DNA of 35,757 nt, from NCBI GenBank assembly GCA_947487955.1, contig CANKYV010000001.1, positions 107,644-143,400 of the forward strand. The letters are read 5' to 3'. The notes under the pieces were generated by a model. That model was not told the DNA's origin and searched no databases. It saw only the letters and a list, made by a program, of their open reading frames with translations. This DNA is from Alphaproteobacteria bacterium (lineage in GTDB: Bacteria > Pseudomonadota > Alphaproteobacteria > Paracaedibacterales > CAITNM01). How positions within the stretch are numbered: the stretch's first letter is position 1; every line of letters begins with the position of its first letter. Positions 32,553 to 35,757 of the stretch are shown here, one piece after another. A program made the translations under genes and the position numbers.

Positions 32553-33532
32553 TGACTATGACTGCAACTACAATTAATGCACATAAAATTCTTGAAGCTG
32601 GACGTCAAACCATTATTGCAGAATCAGAAGCGTTATCATTTTTGGCAGCAAGCCTTGATGAAAAATTTACTGCTGCAGTAGAACTTTTAGCCACACAAAA
32701 TAGTCGCATTATTGTAAGCGGTATTGGCAAAAGTGGCCATGTAGCAAGAAAAATAGCTGCAACGCTTGCAAGCGTTGGACAACCAGCATTTTTCGTACAT
32801 CCAGCAGAAGCCAGTCATGGTGACTTGGGAATGATCACTCCTCAAGACAGGCTTTTATTATTATCTCACAGTGGAGAAACTGCTGAATTAAAATCAATGC
32901 TTGATTATAGCAGACGCTTTCATATCCCACTTGTAGCAATTACTGCAAAAGAAAATAGCAACTTGGCAAGTGTTGCTGACGTTACGTTATGCTATCCAAT
33001 AGTGCCTGAAGCTTGCCCAATGGGTTTGGCACCAACCACATCCACGGCAATGATGTTGGCTCTGGGCGATGCTCTGGCCATTGCGACCCTTCATACGCGC
33101 AGCTTTAGCCCAACTGATTTTCGTACCTTTCATCCCGGAGGAAATTTAGGGAAACAACTTTCCAGGGTGCGTGATTTTATGCATACAGGCGATCGCCTTC
33201 CTGTCGTTCTTAAGGGCACTTTAATGAAGGAATGCTTAATTAAAATGAGTTATTTTGGATTTGGGTGCGTGGCAATTGTTGACGAAGATGGATTAATGTC
33301 AGGCGTTATCACTGACGGAGACTTGCGTCGACATATGCACACCGAATTATTAAATGATGCTGTCGAAACGGTGATGAATCCAACACCAACTATGATAGCC
33401 GCTGATATTCTTATGGCTGAAGCATTAGCAATTATGCAAGAAAAATCAATTACTAGTTTATTTATAAGCGCTCATAACAAGCCAATTGGTATTTTGCATA
33501 TTCATGATTGTCTCCGCGCTGGAATTATTTAG
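32552..33532 (+). CDS. kdsD: Arabinose-5-phosphate isomerase KdsD/KpsF
   Basis: This 326-residue enzyme interconverts ribulose-5-phosphate and arabinose-5-phosphate, the first step to Kdo of lipopolysaccharide. An N-terminal SIS domain holds VSGIGKSGHVARKIAATLAS, HPAEASHGDLGMI and LLLSHSGETAELKSML, with VPEACPMGLAPTTSTAMML binding the sugar phosphate. Two CBS domains follow (about 210-326; SGVITDGDLRRHM, MQEKSITSLFI). AGCAAGGA lies before the start, which overlaps the rnd stop. In many alphaproteobacteria lptC and lptA come next; here a transporter follows instead. Confidence 0.96.
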   Translation: MTMTATTINAHKILEAGRQTIIAESEALSFLAASLDEKFTAAVELLATQNSRIIVSGIGKSGHVARKIAATLASVGQPAFFVHPAEASHGDLGMITPQDRLLLLSHSGETAELKSMLDYSRRFHIPLVAITAKENSNLASVADVTLCYPIVPEACPMGLAPTTSTAMMLALGDALAIATLHTRSFSPTDFRTFHPGGNLGKQLSRVRDFMHTGDRLPVVLKGTLMKECLIKMSYFGFGCVAIVDEDGLMSGVITDGDLRRHMHTELLNDAVETVMNPTPTMIAADILMAEALAIMQEKSITSLFISAHNKPIGILHIHDCLRAGII

Positions 33533-33579
33533 GTAAGCTGTGGTACCATGAATATTAAGTTGTTAATAGAGTTGTTAAG

Positions 33580-34782
33580 ATGTTTAGTTTACCAGTACGA
33601 CTTGTAATTTCAGTTACATTAGCGTTTTTTTTATCAAGTCATATTGATGCAGGTGTAGTAAATATCTTTTACACCATTAGCACCGTTCTTAAAGATATCC
33701 TATTACTACTTATACCTTTCGTCGTATTTAGTTATTTATGCTCTGCAATACTAAGCCTACAAGGCCAGGCTATTTTTCTAATTTTTGCAGTTTTTGGTTT
33801 AGTAATTGTATCAAATATTATCAATGTATTTACTGCCTACGGGACGGCCTACTACCTGCTTGATTTTTTAAAACCAATTAATTTTGAAACTATTCAAAAT
33901 CCAAATACAGTTGAAGCCTTGTGGCGTATTCCAATTACAACTGTCTTAACTGCTGATAAAGCAATGCTGCTTGGTTTATTCGTCGGATTTATTGGGTTGT
34001 TTTTTGGCTTTCTGGGCAATTCAAAAGTAACACACTTCATCACACAAGTAGTTTCAAAATTGAAAAGCTGGACAACTACCGCTTTAAATTTGGCTTTTAT
34101 ACCATTTTTACCAGTATACGTGTTTGGATTTGTCTTAAAAATTGGCTTTGAAGGAGAATTGGGCACTCTTGCAACCGCCTACGCTCCTGTATTCTTTTTA
34201 AGTCTTATTATAATTCATGCTTACCTGTTCTTTTGGTATGCAATTGGTAGCAATGGAAATATAAAAGAAACGCTCAAAGCCATACGCACTATGGTGCCTG
34301 CATGGCTTACTGGATTTAGCACGATGTCTAGCGCAGCGACTTTACCAGTAACGTTAAAATGTGTTGAAGCCAATACGCACAATCCACAATTAACAAACTT
34401 TGTTGTACCAGCAACTTCCAATGTACATATGGTTGGTGACGGTATTAATATCACACTAACTGCTCTTGCTTTACTTGCTATGTCAGGCATGCCATTGCCA
34501 GGGTTTACGGCATTTTTAGCATATGTTGGAGCTTATGTTATAACCAAGTTCTCCGGTAGCGGCATACCTGGCGGAGGCATGATAATTTTGCTACCTGTCG
34601 TTGAAGAATACCTTGGGCTTTCTGCTGATCTATGCAGTCTTGTAGCAACACTTTATATTCTACAAGATTCTCTAATGACTGCTAGCAATGTTGCTGGAAA
34701 TGGTGCCTTTGCCCTGATTGCAAATAAGTTATTTGCAAAAAAATTCTCTAAAAAAAAAATTAAAAAATTGAGCAATGCATAA
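33580..34782 (+). CDS. SLC1/DAACS-family amino-acid symporter with altered cation sites
   Basis: A 400-residue transporter of the GltP/GltPh fold. Both hairpins are recognisable: HP1 STMSSAATLPVTLKCVE and HP2 SGSGIPGGGMIILLPVVEEY. Classical members couple to Na+ or H+ and carry glutamate/aspartate. By my hand alignment to GltPh, the TM7 NMDGT motif reads HMVGD. In TM8 (LQDSLMTASNVAGNGA) D394, T398 and N401 are kept, but R397 is Met and D405 is Asn. R397 reads the substrate side-chain carboxylate, so a neutral or non-acidic substrate is likely. D312 and D405 bind Na+, so coupling may differ. The gene begins 47 bases after kdsD, without a clear ribosome binding site. Confidence 0.85.
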   Translation: MFSLPVRLVISVTLAFFLSSHIDAGVVNIFYTISTVLKDILLLLIPFVVFSYLCSAILSLQGQAIFLIFAVFGLVIVSNIINVFTAYGTAYYLLDFLKPINFETIQNPNTVEALWRIPITTVLTADKAMLLGLFVGFIGLFFGFLGNSKVTHFITQVVSKLKSWTTTALNLAFIPFLPVYVFGFVLKIGFEGELGTLATAYAPVFFLSLIIIHAYLFFWYAIGSNGNIKETLKAIRTMVPAWLTGFSTMSSAATLPVTLKCVEANTHNPQLTNFVVPATSNVHMVGDGINITLTALALLAMSGMPLPGFTAFLAYVGAYVITKFSGSGIPGGGMIILLPVVEEYLGLSADLCSLVATLYILQDSLMTASNVAGNGAFALIANKLFAKKFSKKKIKKLSNA

Positions 34783-34784
34783 AA

Positions 34785-35201
34785 TCAATTAGCAGTGTGC
34801 TTAATGGTATTTTTTGACTTTACAATTAAAGCATCAATCCTTGCAGCTTGTTCAAAGTGATTATCTAAATAAAAATGCAATTCAGGAGCAATTCTAGTCT
34901 TTAGCTGTTTAGCAAGGAATTTACGCAAATACCAAGCGTTAGCTCGCATAAATTGGACAACAGTTTCTTGGCCAATTCCTCCCAAAGGCATCACGCCTAT
35001 TTGAGCATGACGCAAGTCTGGCGAGACATCCAAAGCAGTGATCGTAATTGGCGCCTGGGGCTTTATTAAATCATCATTATCATTGCGCTCAATTGGTAAG
35101 CAATCTCGTTGCAATTGCTGACTTAATAGAAAACGTATTTCTTCAGCCACTCGCTCTTGACGGTAGCTCGGTGCTTTTGCTGGTGTAAAAAGTTTTAACA
35201 T
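34785..35201 (-). CDS. rbfA: Ribosome-binding factor A
   Basis: The 138-residue protein binds the 30S subunit for late 16S rRNA maturation. It has the RbfA KH-like pattern: QERVAEEIRFLLSQQLQRD, ITALDVSPDLRHAQIGVMPL, ANAWYLRKFLAKQLKTRIAP and ELHFYLDNHFEQAARIDALI. GGGAG precedes the ATG by 5 bases. It is downstream of yggT on the same strand, with 16 bases between. In many bacteria rbfA follows infB, which is not the case here. Confidence 0.94.
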   Translation of the reverse strand: MLKLFTPAKAPSYRQERVAEEIRFLLSQQLQRDCLPIERNDNDDLIKPQAPITITALDVSPDLRHAQIGVMPLGGIGQETVVQFMRANAWYLRKFLAKQLKTRIAPELHFYLDNHFEQAARIDALIVKSKNTIKHTAN

Positions 35202-35217
35202 AATTTCTCCCTTATAC

Positions 35218-35517
35218 TTAAGATGGGAATTTTTTTAAAATTTCCAAGAGCACTCCTTGAAAAAAATAAATAACAAAGAATAGAGCAATAGGAGAGAGAT
35301 CCCACCCACCAATAGGAGGGATAATTCTACGAATAGGACTTAAAGCTGGTTCAGTGATGCTTTGGAGAAAATTGTGAATACTATAAACAACAGAATTATA
35401 TTTATTCACCACATCAAATGCTTCAAGCCAACCTAAAATAATGTAAATAGCCAACCCTAACTTATATAGACTCAACAAATCATACAAAACATGAAGCAGC
35501 GGTGCCAAAATTACCAT
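35218..35517 (-). CDS. YggT-family membrane protein
   Basis: This 99-residue protein has two YggT-type hydrophobic segments: LYDLLSLYKLGLAIYIILGW and LSPIALFFVIYFFQGVLLEI, joined by the family loop FLQSITEPALSPIRRIIPP. YggT proteins are small integral membrane proteins of poorly known role, linked to osmotic or division functions in some bacteria and plastids. I used ATG 35517; a TTG four codons upstream also exists. It lies just upstream of rbfA and is probably co-transcribed with it. Confidence 0.9.
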   Translation of the reverse strand: MVILAPLLHVLYDLLSLYKLGLAIYIILGWLEAFDVVNKYNSVVYSIHNFLQSITEPALSPIRRIIPPIGGWDLSPIALFFVIYFFQGVLLEILKKFPS

Positions 35518-35584
35518 AAAGAAACCCAAAAGTATTTTTTGCAGTGTAGCCGAGAATCAAGATTGATTCAAAAGTTAATAATCA

Positions 35585-35643
35585 AACAAAAAAGTAGCCC
35601 AAGCCCGCAAACCTTACGCAGATTGGTGTTGAGGTATGGGCTA
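35585..35643 (-). terminator. Rho-independent terminator on the minus strand near the window end
   Basis: TAGCCCA and TGGGCTA (plus-strand arms 35595-35601 and 35637-35643) form a perfect 7-base stem with a 35-base loop that can itself pair. On the minus strand the stem is followed by C then TTTTTTGTTTG. It would end a transcript entering from beyond 35757, either the tail of an outside gene or a small RNA. From 35518 to the window end I see no convincing coding gene. Confidence 0.6.
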
Positions 35644-35757
35644 AAATATTTTTTGCCAAAAATTACATTTCATGAGATCCTGATTTCAGATTTTTAGATC
35701 GAGGGAAAAGAGCTCTCCTGAAGATTGAAGAATCGACAAGTCGACTTGAAGTAAAAC

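Noticed and set aside
35491-35697. 68-residue plus-strand frame near the window end
   Set aside because: It runs through the minus-strand terminator hairpin and antisense to yggT, with no recognisable motif or ribosome binding site.
1-35757. CRISPR arrays, insertion sequences or long direct repeats
   Set aside because: No regularly spaced repeats, transposase genes or terminal inverted repeats were found on reading both strands.

Overview
The window is AT-rich, gene-dense bacterial DNA. It looks like an alphaproteobacterium with a reduced, probably host-associated lifestyle (Holosporales/Rickettsiales-like). This placement is inferred from several alphaproteobacterial traits: an ELM1-family protein, an NDUFAF5-like methyltransferase, a TIGR02300 'FYDLN' zinc protein, a yqaA-dsbB-coq7 cluster, a short single-domain RNase D next to kdsD, nuoLMN, and many overlapping genes. 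No 16S gene is present, so the lineage is not proven. No CRISPR array, insertion sequence or prophage was seen.

Layout. (1) 1-779, minus: the start of an ELM1-family gene cut by the window edge. (2) 968-4433, plus: a compact type VI secretion (T6SS) sheath/tube/baseplate cluster. It contains a single ORF that joins TssB and TssC, a divergent Hcp, TssE, and a small helical protein. (3) 10783-4451, minus: an overlapping four-gene run of RND adaptor, RND pump, a methyltransferase-like protein that has lost its SAM-binding core, and an M16 peptidase. (4) 10809-11691, plus: tRNA-Lys(UUU) with a good promoter, followed 20 bases later by truA. (5) 12039-11740, minus: a zinc-ribbon FYDLN protein. (6) 12248-15671, plus: typA, a CcmB-like membrane protein and lpxK. 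(7) 22461-15678, minus: a TrmN6-like methyltransferase, a WecA/MraY-type transferase, then nuoL, nuoM and nuoN. (8) 22532-23512, plus: a polyprenyl diphosphate synthase. (9) 24043-23514, minus: a frameshifted GNAT acetyltransferase. (10) 24062-27408, plus: promoter, cobalamin riboswitch and class I nrdAB. (11) 29243-27411, minus: glmS. (12) 29323-30928, plus: yqaA-like, dsbB and coq7, all overlapping. (13) 31786-30956, minus: a SpoT/MESH1-like HD hydrolase with a signal peptide. (14) 31860-34782, plus: rnd, kdsD and an SLC1-type symporter with remodelled cation sites. (15) 35517-34785, minus: yggT and rbfA, with a minus-strand terminator hairpin upstream near the window end.

Functionally, most genes support an envelope-bearing, respiring Gram-negative cell: lipid A/Kdo (lpxK, kdsD), amino sugars and glycan precursors (glmS, WecA-like), quinone synthesis (ispB, coq7), complex I, disulfide formation and ribosome maturation. 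The accessory layer is the most interesting part: the fused T6SS sheath protein, the exported alarmone-hydrolase-like protein, the unusual SLC1 transporter, and B12 control of the B12-independent ribonucleotide reductase.
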